Part shown: positions 33,734-43,486 of the stretch, one piece after another
Layout: each line of letters opens with the position of its first letter
Numbering within the stretch: the first letter of the stretch is position 1
Assembly (NCBI RefSeq): GCF_008727865.1
Contig: NZ_VTWU01000002.1
Location: forward strand, 1 to 64,000
From: Hymenobacter busanensis
GTDB lineage: Bacteria; Bacteroidota; Bacteroidia; Cytophagales; Hymenobacteraceae
Length of the DNA: 64,000 nucleotides
Direction of reading: 5' to 3'
The notes under the pieces: generated by a model
Databases searched by the model: none
What the model saw: only the letters and a program-made list of their open reading frames with translations
Told to the model about the DNA's origin: nothing
Program-made: the position numbers and the translations under genes

Positions 33734-36190
33734 CTATTTGTTTCGGGCAACGTCGGCTTGCTTCACCTCGAAGCGGTAGGTGGCACTGCCCGACTGGCCG
33801 TTCGCGCCCAGCCCTTGCACCACCACCAAGTAGGTACCGGCTTCGTCGGCGGTGTACCAGGTTTGCTGGCTGGCACCGCTGGCATCGGTCAGCACGGCGG
33901 GGTTCCAGTAGAGCAGGTTGCGCAGGTCGGGCAGGCGACGCTGCTGGTCGTTGGGGGTATCGTAGCGGGGCGCGTAGAACTCCCGTTGCCACTGCACGCC
34001 CTCGTACTCCTGCACCAAGGCGCGGGCATCGAGTTGGTGGTTCGCCATGTCGCCCTTGTAGGTGCGGTAGCTCACGAGGCCGCTGTATTTCAGCTGCCCC
34101 TGCTGGTAGCCGCTGGTTACTACGTCGAGGGTTTGCACCTGCAGCGGGTCGATTTTCAGCACCTTGTTCATGTCGAAAATCGGAACGCCGTCCAGCAGCA
34201 CCATGGGGTTTTCGGGGAAGAAGTAGTTGCGCGGCTTGTTGAGCACCATGTAGTTGAAGCCGTTCTTCCGAATGCGCACCTGCACGCCGGGCACATACTC
34301 GCGCATTACCTCTTCCATCACCTTGAAGCGGGTGTAGTCGTCGAGCCGGTAATGCTCGGCGGGCTGGCCATAGAAGGCGGTGCTGTCGGCCAAGGGCTGC
34401 GGACGCGGTGCGCGGTACTGGCGGTAATAGGCATTTTGCACCTGCATCTGCAAGTGGCGCTGGGTAAGCGCCGCCCGGTGCCGTTCGTCGAGGGCCAGTG
34501 GCGGCCGCAAGGTTGTGGTGTACTCGGTCGAAAACGGGTTCAACAGCTCGATGCGGTAGGTGCTGTCGCGGCTCAGGTCGGGCTGCACCACCGGGTTGCG
34601 CGGGCCGCTGAAGTCGCGCACCTCAAACTGAATGCTGCCGTCGGGTTTGCTGATGGAATTGTAGAGCCGCAGGTAGCGGCTGGGCGAGGCAAGGAAGGTG
34701 GCAATGCCGGGTGCCGGTGCCCCGGTAGCAGCCTGCACCACCCTACCCCGAATCAAATGCCCGTTCAGCTCGGGCACATAAGCCGGAACTGGCGGCTGCG
34801 CGGCCAGCACATCCTGCCAGGTAAACCGGCGCCAGCCCTGCGTCAGCATCAGGTTGTCGGTGGCTTCGGCTACTTCGGCCCCCGTGGCGTGCACGTAGTA
34901 CTCCGGCTGCTCAACTGCGCCCTGCAGGTCTGCCGCCAGCCACAAATAACTGCTAATGTCGGTGCCCGGGGCCGCAGCCAACGAGTCGAGCTTGTAGACG
35001 GCCAAAGACAGGTTGGCGGCCGGCTGCGGCTGTTGGGCCGCCCCGGTCGCCGTTACCGCCAGGCTCACTTTCTCGCGGGTTCCGTACTGCGCTTTGTCGG
35101 TTTTGAGTTGCAGCTGCAGCGGCCGGCCGGGACGCCGGAAATACAGCCGCTCGGCCACGGGTTGCCGCTGGTCGTTGAAAACGGTGAAGTGCAGCACGCC
35201 CTCGGGCAGCGCGCTGTTGGCGACGGTGAACTGCGCCTGGCCGTTGCGCAGCTGGCCGGCTACGGAGGCAAAAACCTGCTGCCCGGCATGGCCCAGCAGA
35301 TATACCGTGCCCGCGCCGGGCACTGCTGCCTGCACCGTTACGGCTACGTGGTCGGCGGCCTCGTCGAGGCGCAGCACGTGGCCTTGCGCGTGCACCGGGG
35401 GCAGCTTGTGCGTCAGCGGCTGCCCATCGGCCAGCTTCACCACGGCGGTGTACACCGCCCCCGGTTGGCTGGGAGTAAAATCCACGTGGCCCATCCCGAA
35501 CTTGAGGGTAGCAAAACGCGCGACAGTGGCCCCGCTGCCGTCGAGCAAGGAGCCTTCGGCCGCAATTCCCCGCCCTGTTTTATCGGTTATTTTGAAGGCC
35601 ACGCGGCTTTTCAGGCCCTGCACCAACTGGCCGCCTTCCGGGAAAAACTGCACGTCGTACCGGCCGGAATCGACGGCCGCCGGTAGCGCGGCGGCCAGCG
35701 TGTTGACGACCGTAATCGAGCGGTGGAAGTAATATTCCGGCCCGGTGTTTTTCATCCAGTTGGTGTAGGCGCGCACCGTGTAGGAGCCCGACACCAACGA
35801 GGCGGGCAGCAACAACGACCCGCTGCCGATGGCGTTGGTCAGGGCTATTTTGGTTTGCAGCACCGGTTTCTGCTGCCGGTCCAGCACTTCCACGTAGGCA
35901 ATTTTGCTGAGCGGCAGCGGCCGGTGGTACGTGGCATCGACGGCGTAGAGCTTGAACCACAGAATGTCGCCGCTCACGTAGGCCGGTCGGTCGGTGTGCA
36001 GAAATAGTTTTTCCTGCAACGCCTGCGTCTGGTAGCGGGCAAACGCGCGGCTGATGCCCGGCAGCGAATCACGTTGCGCCTGAGCCGTCAGCGCCATGCA
36101 CAGTGCGCCCAGCAGCAGGCAGCCGCGCACCACGTACGCGACGCGCATGGGTCGGCGGAAAAACATCGGTAGCCTAAGAATATTGCTCAT
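33734..36190 (-). CDS. MG2-like protein with plug-like C-terminal segment
   Basis: An 818-aa exported protein. After the signal (MALTAQAQ) comes KLFLHTDRPAYVSGDILWFKLY, the mark of alpha-2-macroglobulin MG2-type domains, then more beta domains. A carboxypeptidase-regulatory-like part (IRGRVVQAATGAP) precedes MVLLDGVPIFDMNKVLKI, PLQVQTLDVVTSGY and GLVSYRTYKG, which imitate the plug of TonB receptors, but no barrel follows. The start codon is not certain; MRVAYVV (36148) would suit the signal peptide better. Last gene of a four-gene operon, 12 nt after the DUF4249 gene. Confidence 0.85.
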   Translation of the reverse strand: MSNILRLPMFFRRPMRVAYVVRGCLLLGALCMALTAQAQRDSLPGISRAFARYQTQALQEKLFLHTDRPAYVSGDILWFKLYAVDATYHRPLPLSKIAYVEVLDRQQKPVLQTKIALTNAIGSGSLLLPASLVSGSYTVRAYTNWMKNTGPEYYFHRSITVVNTLAAALPAAVDSGRYDVQFFPEGGQLVQGLKSRVAFKITDKTGRGIAAEGSLLDGSGATVARFATLKFGMGHVDFTPSQPGAVYTAVVKLADGQPLTHKLPPVHAQGHVLRLDEAADHVAVTVQAAVPGAGTVYLLGHAGQQVFASVAGQLRNGQAQFTVANSALPEGVLHFTVFNDQRQPVAERLYFRRPGRPLQLQLKTDKAQYGTREKVSLAVTATGAAQQPQPAANLSLAVYKLDSLAAAPGTDISSYLWLAADLQGAVEQPEYYVHATGAEVAEATDNLMLTQGWRRFTWQDVLAAQPPVPAYVPELNGHLIRGRVVQAATGAPAPGIATFLASPSRYLRLYNSISKPDGSIQFEVRDFSGPRNPVVQPDLSRDSTYRIELLNPFSTEYTTTLRPPLALDERHRAALTQRHLQMQVQNAYYRQYRAPRPQPLADSTAFYGQPAEHYRLDDYTRFKVMEEVMREYVPGVQVRIRKNGFNYMVLNKPRNYFFPENPMVLLDGVPIFDMNKVLKIDPLQVQTLDVVTSGYQQGQLKYSGLVSYRTYKGDMANHQLDARALVQEYEGVQWQREFYAPRYDTPNDQQRRLPDLRNLLYWNPAVLTDASGASQQTWYTADEAGTYLVVVQGLGANGQSGSATYRFEVKQADVARNK

Positions 36191-36202
36191 CGAAAGCCGG
36201 GA

Positions 36203-37354
36203 TTAGCGCCAGAAGGCAGGTCGCACGTTGGTACCGCGCAGGCGGCAGTCCACGCATTCGGCCGTCGCGCCGGTGTATACCTGAAAGCCCATGGAGTTGG
36301 CCATGGGCCCATCGACGGGCAAGAACTTCTTGGTACGGAAAGCCGAAGCAGCGTTTCTCACTTCTACGCTGTCGAGAAACAGGCACTCTTCGTAGCCCAC
36401 GTTGGGAACTATCCACTCGCGCGGCAGCTCGTCGCGGCCAATGAAAATGCGCTGCTGAGTGGCCGAATACGCGCCAATGTAGCCCAACACCGTGGTTTCG
36501 GGCTGCGAGAGGCAGCGCACGTTGCCCGTCACCTGCGAGGGCAGCGGATCGAACAGGGTGCCAATGCTTTCGGTGTTTTTGCGCAGCATCTCCCAGTACT
36601 CGTATTCTTCGCGGGTTTGGGCATACTGCGTCACCAGCACGCTGTACTTGATGCGCAGCTTGCCCGAGCTGATGGGCAGCTTCAGCAGGGGGTACTCGGC
36701 CACCACGTCCTGGCTGAGGCGGGCCGTGTTGCCGAGGCGAATGGCGGTGTTGGGCTCGATGCGCCAGCAATGGAAAATCTGCTCCTGCCGGAACACCATC
36801 TGGTTGTTGAGGTACTCCAGCATGGAATTCCAGCGCGAGGTAAACTCCCAGGTTTCGTCGCACACCCAGCGGTAGTAGACGGACTGCTTGCTGGCGTCGT
36901 GGGTGCTCAGGTACACCTGCACGCCGTCGGCCTCCTGTTTCCACGTCAGGGCATCGATGTTGGGCGTGGTCTTGACGGTTGTGTAGTCGGAAGCAAATTC
37001 CTGGCCGGCGGCGGTGGTGAAGTGCAGGCGGTATTTCTGGGCCGGGTCCAGCGTGAGGGGCGTTGTGGTGTAGGTGCCCGCCACGCCTTCGGTGAGGTTG
37101 TAGCGGGTGCCGCCCTCGGCCTCGATGTAGAGCTTGGCCCGCGTTTCCACCGGCGGCGCCGCGGCCGATTTCAGTCCGAACGTGTAGCTCAGCTTGATGG
37201 TGGTGATGCCCTTGCTGTTGATAAAGCCGTCGACGACCAAAAACTTCCGGTCGGTTTCGGGCACTTGCGGGTCAAATTCATCCACGCAGCCGCCCAGCAC
37301 CAACAGGCTCAGCCACACCACCGCATTTTGCAGAACAGAGAAAAGCGTGCGCAT
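36203..37354 (-). CDS. DUF4249 lipoprotein
   Basis: A 383-aa lipoprotein with lipobox VLGGC (LVLGGCVDEFDP). The DUF4249 family is specific to Bacteroidota and commonly encoded beside TonB-dependent receptors; here the gap to the receptor gene is 3 nt. Typical features are LVVDGFINSKGITTIKLSYT near the N-terminus and CVDCRLRGTN near the end. It may be a surface-exposed partner of the receptor, analogous to SusD by position; this is inference. Confidence 0.88.
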   Translation of the reverse strand: MRTLFSVLQNAVVWLSLLVLGGCVDEFDPQVPETDRKFLVVDGFINSKGITTIKLSYTFGLKSAAAPPVETRAKLYIEAEGGTRYNLTEGVAGTYTTTPLTLDPAQKYRLHFTTAAGQEFASDYTTVKTTPNIDALTWKQEADGVQVYLSTHDASKQSVYYRWVCDETWEFTSRWNSMLEYLNNQMVFRQEQIFHCWRIEPNTAIRLGNTARLSQDVVAEYPLLKLPISSGKLRIKYSVLVTQYAQTREEYEYWEMLRKNTESIGTLFDPLPSQVTGNVRCLSQPETTVLGYIGAYSATQQRIFIGRDELPREWIVPNVGYEECLFLDSVEVRNAASAFRTKKFLPVDGPMANSMGFQVYTGATAECVDCRLRGTNVRPAFWR

Positions 37355-37357
37355 GGG

Positions 37358-40129
37358 CTAGAGCTTGAAGTTGTAGGTGAGGGTGGGAATGGGCCGGCCG
37401 AAGATGGAAAGCTTGTAGCCCTTGATCTGTCCGTTTTCCGACTTGAAGTAGATGGAATACGGGTTTTTGCGGCCCGTCAGGTTGTACACGCCCAGCGTCC
37501 AAGAGCTGTGGGCCAGCTTCCGCACTTTGTGGTTGCCTTCGATATTGAGGGCGAAGTCGGCGCGGTAGTAATCGGGCACGCGGTAGGCGTTGCGGTCGGA
37601 GTAGAGCACGCGCAGGGAGTTGCCCACCTGGTACTTGGCCAGCGGCAGCGTGATGGGCCGCCCGGTGCTGTAGTTCATGTTCAGTGAGGCACTGATGCGC
37701 CGGCTGAAGCGGTAGTTGCCAATGAGGGTGAAGTCGTGGGGCTTGTCGAAGTTGCTGGGGTAGAACTGGCCGCCGTTCACGCGCTCGGCCGGGGTACCTT
37801 CGTTCACCTGCACCAACGAGCGGGAATAGGTGTAGCTCACCCAGCCGTTGATTTTGCCGGTGAGCTTTTTCACCATCACCTCCACACCGTAGGCCTGGCC
37901 CTCGGCATTCACCACGTCGGTTTCCAGGTGGTGGTTGAGAATGAGGGTGGCGCCGCTCTTGTAATCCACAAAGTCGTGCATGGCTTTGTAGTAGGTTTCC
38001 ACCGACGTTTCAATGGTGTTGTCCTTGAAATTCTGGTAGTAGCCCAGCGCCACCTGGTCGCCCACCTGGGGCCGAATGTGCGCGTCGCTCAGCTTCCACA
38101 CGTCGGTCGGCGACATGGAGGCCGTGTTGGAGAGCATGTGAATGTACTGGCGCATGCGGTTGTAGCTGGCCTTCACCGAAGAGTTGGCCGTCAGGGCGTA
38201 CTTCATGGAAAGGCGGTATTCGGGGCCGTGGTAGGTGGCCATTACCTGGCCGGCGCGGTACTGCACGGTATCCACCACGTTGCCTTCGGTTTTGGGAAGG
38301 CCGGGGGTGTAGCGGCGCACGTCGCCGGCGCCCAGCGCGTGGTAGAGCGAGTAGCGCAACCCCACCGACACGGCCAGCCGGGGACTGATATCGATGCGGT
38401 CGGAAACGTAGGCGGCGCTTTCCAGGCCCTGCTCCCGCGGCAGCACATCGGTAGCCACCAACGACTCGCGCCCCCGCGGCAGGAGGCTGCCCGGCGACAC
38501 GTGGTAGAGAATGGAGCTGGCCCCGAACTCGACGGTGTGCTTGGGGCTGAGGTAGTAGCTGAAATCGACCTGCCCGTTGGTTTGGCCCAGGCCGTAGGTC
38601 AGGCGGGAAGCACTTACGGCGTTCCGCTCACTGGTGATGTCGTAGTCGTAGCGGCTCACGCCGGTCGTCACCACGCTGTAGAGCTTGTTGTTGAAAATGT
38701 GCTTCCACTTCAGGCTCGCGTTCTGGTTCAGGTAGCGGTAGAGCGTGTCGGAGGCCAGCTTAAACTGGTCGCGGCTGACGTAGCCGGTGAGGTAGAGCGC
38801 GTTTTTAGCCGACAGCTCCACGCTCACGTGGGCGTTCAGGTCGTAGAACGCGGCCGAGCTTTCGCGGAAGCTCTTGGTGGGCAGCAGGTGCAGAATCCAG
38901 TTGGAGTAGGAGGTGCGCCCGCCCACCAGAAACGAGGCCTTGTCCTTCACAATAGGGCCCTCCAGCGTGAGGCGGCTGGTGAGCGGACCGATGCCGCCCA
39001 CGGCCGAAAACTGCTTTTTGTTGCCGTCGCGCGTCACAATGTCGAGCACCGACGAAAGGCGCCCGCCGTACTTGGCCGGCACCGCGCTCTTGTAGAGCTC
39101 CACCGACTTGAGCATGTCGGGGTTGAAGGCCGAAAAGAAGCCGAACAAGTGCGCCGGGTTGTACACCGTCGCGTCGTTGAACAGAATCAGGTTTTGGTCG
39201 GTGGCGCCGCCGCGCACGTTCATGCCGGTGCTGCCCTCCCCCACCGACTTCACGCCCGGCAGCGTGAGAACCACGCGCAAAATGTCGGCCTCACCGAAAG
39301 CCGTGGGCACCTGCCGGATGGTGCGGATATCGAGCTTCTCCAGGCCCATTTGCATGCCCGCCACGTTCTTGTCTTTCTCGGCCTCAATCACCACTTCTTT
39401 GAGCGGCGTGATGTCCTCGTCGGTTTCAATTTCCAGCTTGCCGTCGTCGTAGAGCACAATCTGGCGCTTGGTGTTCTTGATGCCGATGCCGCGCACCAGC
39501 ACGGTGTGGCGGCCCCGCGGCAGCGTGAGCGAGTAGTACCCGAAGGCGTCGGTGGCGGTGCCCACGGCCGGCGACTCCACGTACACAGTGGCTCCCACCA
39601 CCGGCTCGCCCGATTGCGCATCGCGCAGGTGGCCGGCCACGGTGGCTTTGCCGCTCAGGTTGCCGCGGGCATTCCCAATTTCGTACACCCGACCGGCCGC
39701 GTTGCGGCGGGCGGCGGCTTTGTTTTGCTCCGCAAACGGATCTGCCAGCTCGGCCGGCGGCGCCTCGTTGGCGGTGGTGGGCAAGGTGAAAAAGTCGCGG
39801 GGCAGCTCGGGCTGAATGCGCACGCCGCCGCTGATGTACACGTGCTGCTGAGCGTCGATGGCGTAGTGCAGCGCGCTGTTCTTGAACAAGCCGTCGAGCA
39901 CCGCAGCCAAGGGCTGCTGCTCCACCTTCAGGTTGATGCACAGGCTGTCGACGGCCAGGGGGTCGAAGTAGAACCTATACGGGGTGGTGCTTTCGATGTG
40001 CTGGGCAAAGGCTTCGAAGGAGGCATTGGCAAACGTGCCGCTGACGGTGGGCGCGGCCTGCTGCCCGTGGGCCGCAGGCGGCCCGCCAACAAGCAACAAC
40101 AACAGGATAAGCCAGAAAAAATGCTTCAT
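37358..40129 (-). CDS. TonB-dependent receptor with N-terminal STN-like domain
   Basis: A 923-aa outer-membrane receptor. Signal to about residue 23, then an STN/secretin-type domain (residues about 30-95, YRFYFDPLAVDSL, LKVEQQPLAAVLDGLF), a carboxypeptidase-regulatory domain (VAGHLRDAQSGEPVVGATV), a plug (GMNVRGGATDQNLILFND) and a barrel ending in TLTYNFKL with the expected terminal aromatic-x pattern. STN domains usually signal to anti-sigma factors, but no sigma/anti-sigma pair lies in the window. Ligand unknown. Confidence 0.93.
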   Translation of the reverse strand: MKHFFWLILLLLLVGGPPAAHGQQAAPTVSGTFANASFEAFAQHIESTTPYRFYFDPLAVDSLCINLKVEQQPLAAVLDGLFKNSALHYAIDAQQHVYISGGVRIQPELPRDFFTLPTTANEAPPAELADPFAEQNKAAARRNAAGRVYEIGNARGNLSGKATVAGHLRDAQSGEPVVGATVYVESPAVGTATDAFGYYSLTLPRGRHTVLVRGIGIKNTKRQIVLYDDGKLEIETDEDITPLKEVVIEAEKDKNVAGMQMGLEKLDIRTIRQVPTAFGEADILRVVLTLPGVKSVGEGSTGMNVRGGATDQNLILFNDATVYNPAHLFGFFSAFNPDMLKSVELYKSAVPAKYGGRLSSVLDIVTRDGNKKQFSAVGGIGPLTSRLTLEGPIVKDKASFLVGGRTSYSNWILHLLPTKSFRESSAAFYDLNAHVSVELSAKNALYLTGYVSRDQFKLASDTLYRYLNQNASLKWKHIFNNKLYSVVTTGVSRYDYDITSERNAVSASRLTYGLGQTNGQVDFSYYLSPKHTVEFGASSILYHVSPGSLLPRGRESLVATDVLPREQGLESAAYVSDRIDISPRLAVSVGLRYSLYHALGAGDVRRYTPGLPKTEGNVVDTVQYRAGQVMATYHGPEYRLSMKYALTANSSVKASYNRMRQYIHMLSNTASMSPTDVWKLSDAHIRPQVGDQVALGYYQNFKDNTIETSVETYYKAMHDFVDYKSGATLILNHHLETDVVNAEGQAYGVEVMVKKLTGKINGWVSYTYSRSLVQVNEGTPAERVNGGQFYPSNFDKPHDFTLIGNYRFSRRISASLNMNYSTGRPITLPLAKYQVGNSLRVLYSDRNAYRVPDYYRADFALNIEGNHKVRKLAHSSWTLGVYNLTGRKNPYSIYFKSENGQIKGYKLSIFGRPIPTLTYNFKL

Positions 40130-40164
40130 ACGAGCCCGATTGCGGCGTAGCGTTTAGGACAGAA

Positions 40165-40938
40165 CTAGTTTGCGGCGGCCGGAGCCGGGCTGGCGTAGTA
40201 GGAAGCCAGCAGCACAATGGATTTTTCGCGCTGCTCCCGCCCAAATTTCAGGTGCTGCGTCTTGGCGTATTTGCGCAGGTCCTTCTGCCGGTCGGGAAAC
40301 GCCGCCAGCACCGACGACTTGCCTGCTACCGCGTGGTAGCGGCCTTGACTGAAGACGTAGTACCGGTCCTGCGGCACAAATACTTTCAGCACGCCCTTGC
40401 CCGCCACGTTTTGCAGTTCCTTGGTGCGCTTCACCAGCACGTGCACGGCCGCGGTGGGCTGGCCCGCTACCACGTCGTAGAAACCGGTAACGGGCGGTGC
40501 CGTGGCCTGGCCGGTGGCCACCAAGCGCACAAAGCGGTGCCCGTGCAGCTCGAAGGCGTGCACCCACTCGCTCACTAGCTGCAGCTGCGCGGGGCTGGTT
40601 TTGTTACGCGCCACCAGCACGTCCCGGTTCAGGTCGTAAAGCAGGGGCACGTTGGGAAAAGCAAAGCCGTCGTAGTCCACCGTGCCCAGGGTTTCCTGGT
40701 CGGAAACAAAGAACTGATGCCCCTCGGTCTGGCTGTTGTCGTAGTTGATGTACTCCGGCCCGTTGTAGAGCAGCGCCTCGCCGCCCAGGGCCTCCAGGTA
40801 GCGGCTGGTTACGTGGCGCACGGCGGCCCGCAGCTCGGGCACCTCGGCAGCCCCCCCCGCCTCTGCCGACTGTGCCACGGCGGGCACGGCCAATGGCCAA
40901 ACCAGGCACAGCACACTTGTATATAGTTTTTTAAGCAT
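40165..40938 (-). CDS. exported protein of unknown function
   Basis: A 257-aa protein starting MLKKLYTSVLCL (ATG 40938), with a signal peptide ending near AVAQS. I recognise no family; visible pieces are RYLEALGGEALLYNGPEYINYD, VLVKRTKELQNVAGKG and RYYVFSQGRYHAV. It leads the operon with the STN receptor 35 nt downstream, so it likely acts in the same periplasmic process. Runs of G/C at 40847-40855 make a sequencing check sensible. Confidence 0.75.
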   Translation of the reverse strand: MLKKLYTSVLCLVWPLAVPAVAQSAEAGGAAEVPELRAAVRHVTSRYLEALGGEALLYNGPEYINYDNSQTEGHQFFVSDQETLGTVDYDGFAFPNVPLLYDLNRDVLVARNKTSPAQLQLVSEWVHAFELHGHRFVRLVATGQATAPPVTGFYDVVAGQPTAAVHVLVKRTKELQNVAGKGVLKVFVPQDRYYVFSQGRYHAVAGKSSVLAAFPDRQKDLRKYAKTQHLKFGREQREKSIVLLASYYASPAPAAAN

Positions 40939-41270
40939 GTAATTCTCTTTTTTGACGCTGCCCAAAGAACGACATGCGGCGGCAATAATGCCCGCCGCTC
41001 GCTAAACCCTTCCTGGCTGCTGGCCCCCAATCGGCAGGTATAAGAGGCAGGTTGATGCCCAAGGGTTGCGCTACGCTTGGGGTTGCAGTCGGCAACCCGG
41101 CGCCCGGTTAAGCACCGCTTCTGCCCGGGCCAAACGTGCTACCCACTGCCCAAAGCGGCTCTACGGGTTGCATCGGCAATGCGCCGGGCTCCGGCGGGCC
41201 GGGGGCCTTGCGCCCCACGCGCCAACTCCCGCCCCTTCAGTCCGTATCGGGGGCAGCAGTTACCGAGTTC

Positions 41271-41693
41271 ATGCACCACATTATCTACGTCAGCACCGCT
41301 ACCGAGGACTTTACGCCCGCGCAGCTCCAGGCCCTGCTGCACCACAACCGCCAGCGCAACGCCCGCTACCACGTCACCGGCATCCTGCTCTACCACGAGG
41401 GGCGCATCATGCAGCTGCTGGAAGGCGACGAGGCCCCCGTGCGCTACCTCTACCAGCAGATTGCGCAGGATGCCCGCCACACCGGCGTGGTGAAGCTGGC
41501 CGACGAGGCCATTGCCAGCCGCAGCTTCGCGCAGTGGCACATGGCTTACTGGGAGGTAGAGGCCCAGGATTTTGCCTACGCCGCCGGCTACATTCCCCTG
41601 CAGGAGTGGGCGCCCCCGCCCGGCCGCTTCGGCCCCGAAGACGCCCTGCGCCTGGAGGTGCTGCGGGCCTTTGTGCTGCCCGAAGCGGGGTAG
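41271..41693 (+). CDS. BLUF-domain blue-light photoreceptor
   Basis: A 140-aa single-domain flavin photoreceptor. From the ATG at 41271 the key residues are Tyr6, Asn30, Gln48, Trp89 and Met91; their spacing matches Tyr21, Asn45, Gln63, Trp104 and Met106 of AppA exactly. So the photocycle residues are all present. After the domain a short acidic helix (EDALRLEVLRAF) may bind a partner; there is no fused output domain. The frame is open upstream, but those residues are not BLUF. Region 40939-41270 shows no other gene. Confidence 0.95.
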   Translation: MHHIIYVSTATEDFTPAQLQALLHHNRQRNARYHVTGILLYHEGRIMQLLEGDEAPVRYLYQQIAQDARHTGVVKLADEAIASRSFAQWHMAYWEVEAQDFAYAAGYIPLQEWAPPPGRFGPEDALRLEVLRAFVLPEAG

Positions 41694-41705
41694 CTTCGGC
41701 GGCCC

Positions 41706-43364
41706 CTACTCTACCACCACGCGGGCCGCGCCGCGCCCAAACGCGCCACTCACCTGCACGGCATACACCCCGGCGGCCCGGCCGGCCAGCGGCAGCGTCA
41801 CGGTACCATCGGCGGCGGGGCGGGCGGCGAGGCGCAGTACCTGCTGGCCCAGGGCGTTGTAGAGCTGCACTTCCACCGGCCCCGTGCCGGGCGGCAGCTG
41901 CAGGATGGCGCGCTCGTGGGCCGGGTTGGGGAACAGCGCCAGGGCGCGGGCAGCCACCGCCGGCTGGCTGGCCGTAATACCGCCCTGGTTAAGGAGTACA
42001 CTCACGGTATTGGTGTTGAAGTTACCCGTTATCAGGTCGATGTCGCCGTCTTCGTCCAGGTCGCCGGCGGCCAGCACGTCGGGGGTGGTGCCCACCACGG
42101 CGTCGGCGGTGCGCTGAAACCGGCCCTGGCCGTTGTTGAGGGCCACGCCCACGTAGTTGCGCGCGACACCAGCCGCCGCCAGGTCCAGGTCGCCGTCGCC
42201 GTCGAAATCGGCTGCTACCATGCCGTAGGGGTTTTCGGCCACCAGGGCATCGGCCGGGGCGGGCACGAAGCTGCCGGTGCCGGTGCCCAGCCGCACGTGC
42301 ACCCGGGTTTGGGGGTCGTAGCCGGCCACCAGCACATCCAGGTTGCCGTCGCCGTTGACGTCGGCCATACGCAGCGTAACGGGCGACGGGGGCACGGGCA
42401 CGTCGTTCACGCGGCTGAAAAAGCCGTTGGCGTCGTTTAGGTAAATGGCCACCGCGCTCAGCTGGTTGTTCATGTCGAGCAGGCCGATATCTAGGTTGCC
42501 GTCGTTGTCGAGGTCGGCTAGGTTCAGGTCGGTGGGGTAACTGGCGCCGTGGGGCGCGGCCACGATGGTGGGCGTCAGCAGTTGGCCGGTGCCGTCGTTG
42601 TAGCTCACGCGGCCGCCGCTGAAGCCCACGTAGGCCAGGTCGAGGTAGCCGTCGGCGTTCAGGTCGCCCACTTTCAGCGACGACGCGGCTTGGGCAAGGT
42701 CGTAACCGCCGCCGAACACGCCCGCGCCGTCGTTGAAACGCACGTGCAGGCCCCCGGCAGACGTAATCAGGTCGAGGTCCTGGTCGTTGTCGAGGTCGGC
42801 CAGCGCCACGTGAGCCGCTCCCAGGTTGGGGTCGGGGCCGGGCGCGAGCACGCCGCGGCCGTTGTTGAGCAGCACCAGCGCACTACCGCGCCCCACCACG
42901 GCATCCAGGTCGCCGTCGTTGTCCACGTCGCCCAGGGCAATGTCCACCACGCGGCTGCCCGTGGCCACCGGCGGCAGGCTTTGGAACAGGCCACTGCCGG
43001 CCGGTGCCGCCACCGTAAACTGCTGCACCCGCGCCGCTACCGTTCCGCCCGCACCCTGCACCGTGGCGGGCACCGTCAGGCTCACCACTTCGCCCGCGCC
43101 AAACGGTTGGGCCGGCGTGAGGGTGAGGGCCGCGGTGCCGCCGCCCGTTACTGCCGCAGCCCGGTAGCCGCGTCGCTGGTTGCTGAACACGCGAATACCC
43201 GCCGCCGAGGCGGCCGACACCGGCTGCGAAAACGTGAGGGTAATGGGCGCGGCACGCGGCACGTGCAGGGCGTTGCGCACCGGGCTGGTGCTCGTCAGCA
43301 CGGGGGCTTGGGCCCGGGCCCAGCCGGACAGCAGCGCCAGGGCCGCGAGTAGGGGAAACTTCAT
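41706..43364 (-). CDS. FG-GAP/VCBS repeat protein, T9SS-secreted
   Basis: A 552-aa protein with signal peptide (ALLSGWARAQ), an Ig-like domain (residues about 20-115, SPVRNALHVPRAAPITLTF), then around seven FG-GAP/VCBS repeats each with a D-x-D-N/G-D-G-D-L-D calcium motif, and a C-terminal type A sorting domain (LALFPNPAHERAIL, NALGQQVLRL, GVYAVQVSG). Likely a secreted beta-propeller that binds surfaces or carbohydrates. A -7-like TAGCTTCG lies 4 nt before the ATG. It converges on the BLUF gene with 12 nt between. Confidence 0.92.
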   Translation of the reverse strand: MKFPLLAALALLSGWARAQAPVLTSTSPVRNALHVPRAAPITLTFSQPVSAASAAGIRVFSNQRRGYRAAAVTGGGTAALTLTPAQPFGAGEVVSLTVPATVQGAGGTVAARVQQFTVAAPAGSGLFQSLPPVATGSRVVDIALGDVDNDGDLDAVVGRGSALVLLNNGRGVLAPGPDPNLGAAHVALADLDNDQDLDLITSAGGLHVRFNDGAGVFGGGYDLAQAASSLKVGDLNADGYLDLAYVGFSGGRVSYNDGTGQLLTPTIVAAPHGASYPTDLNLADLDNDGNLDIGLLDMNNQLSAVAIYLNDANGFFSRVNDVPVPPSPVTLRMADVNGDGNLDVLVAGYDPQTRVHVRLGTGTGSFVPAPADALVAENPYGMVAADFDGDGDLDLAAAGVARNYVGVALNNGQGRFQRTADAVVGTTPDVLAAGDLDEDGDIDLITGNFNTNTVSVLLNQGGITASQPAVAARALALFPNPAHERAILQLPPGTGPVEVQLYNALGQQVLRLAARPAADGTVTLPLAGRAAGVYAVQVSGAFGRGAARVVVE

Positions 43365-43368
43365 GGCC

Positions 43369-43376
43369 CGAAGCTA
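43369..43376 (-). promoter_or_regulatory. -7-like element touching the FG-GAP gene start
   Basis: Minus-strand TAGCTTCG, one base off TAnnTTTG, ends 4 nt before the ATG at 43364, again implying a leaderless transcript if used. No TTG partner found. Confidence 0.35.
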
Positions 43377-43486
43377 CGCCCTGCTGGGTGTTGCTGCACA
43401 GGGCAGAAAGGAAAACCTACAAGGCCGAGCGCCGCAAGTTTGGCTTCCTGATAAGAAAGTTGCTAACTGCGGTTGCCCGAAGAATG

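Noticed and set aside
40847-40855. Homopolymer-like C run as a frameshift in the exported protein gene
   Set aside because: The frame reads through without break from signal peptide to end, so there is no sign of a shift; only a caution for sequencing accuracy.
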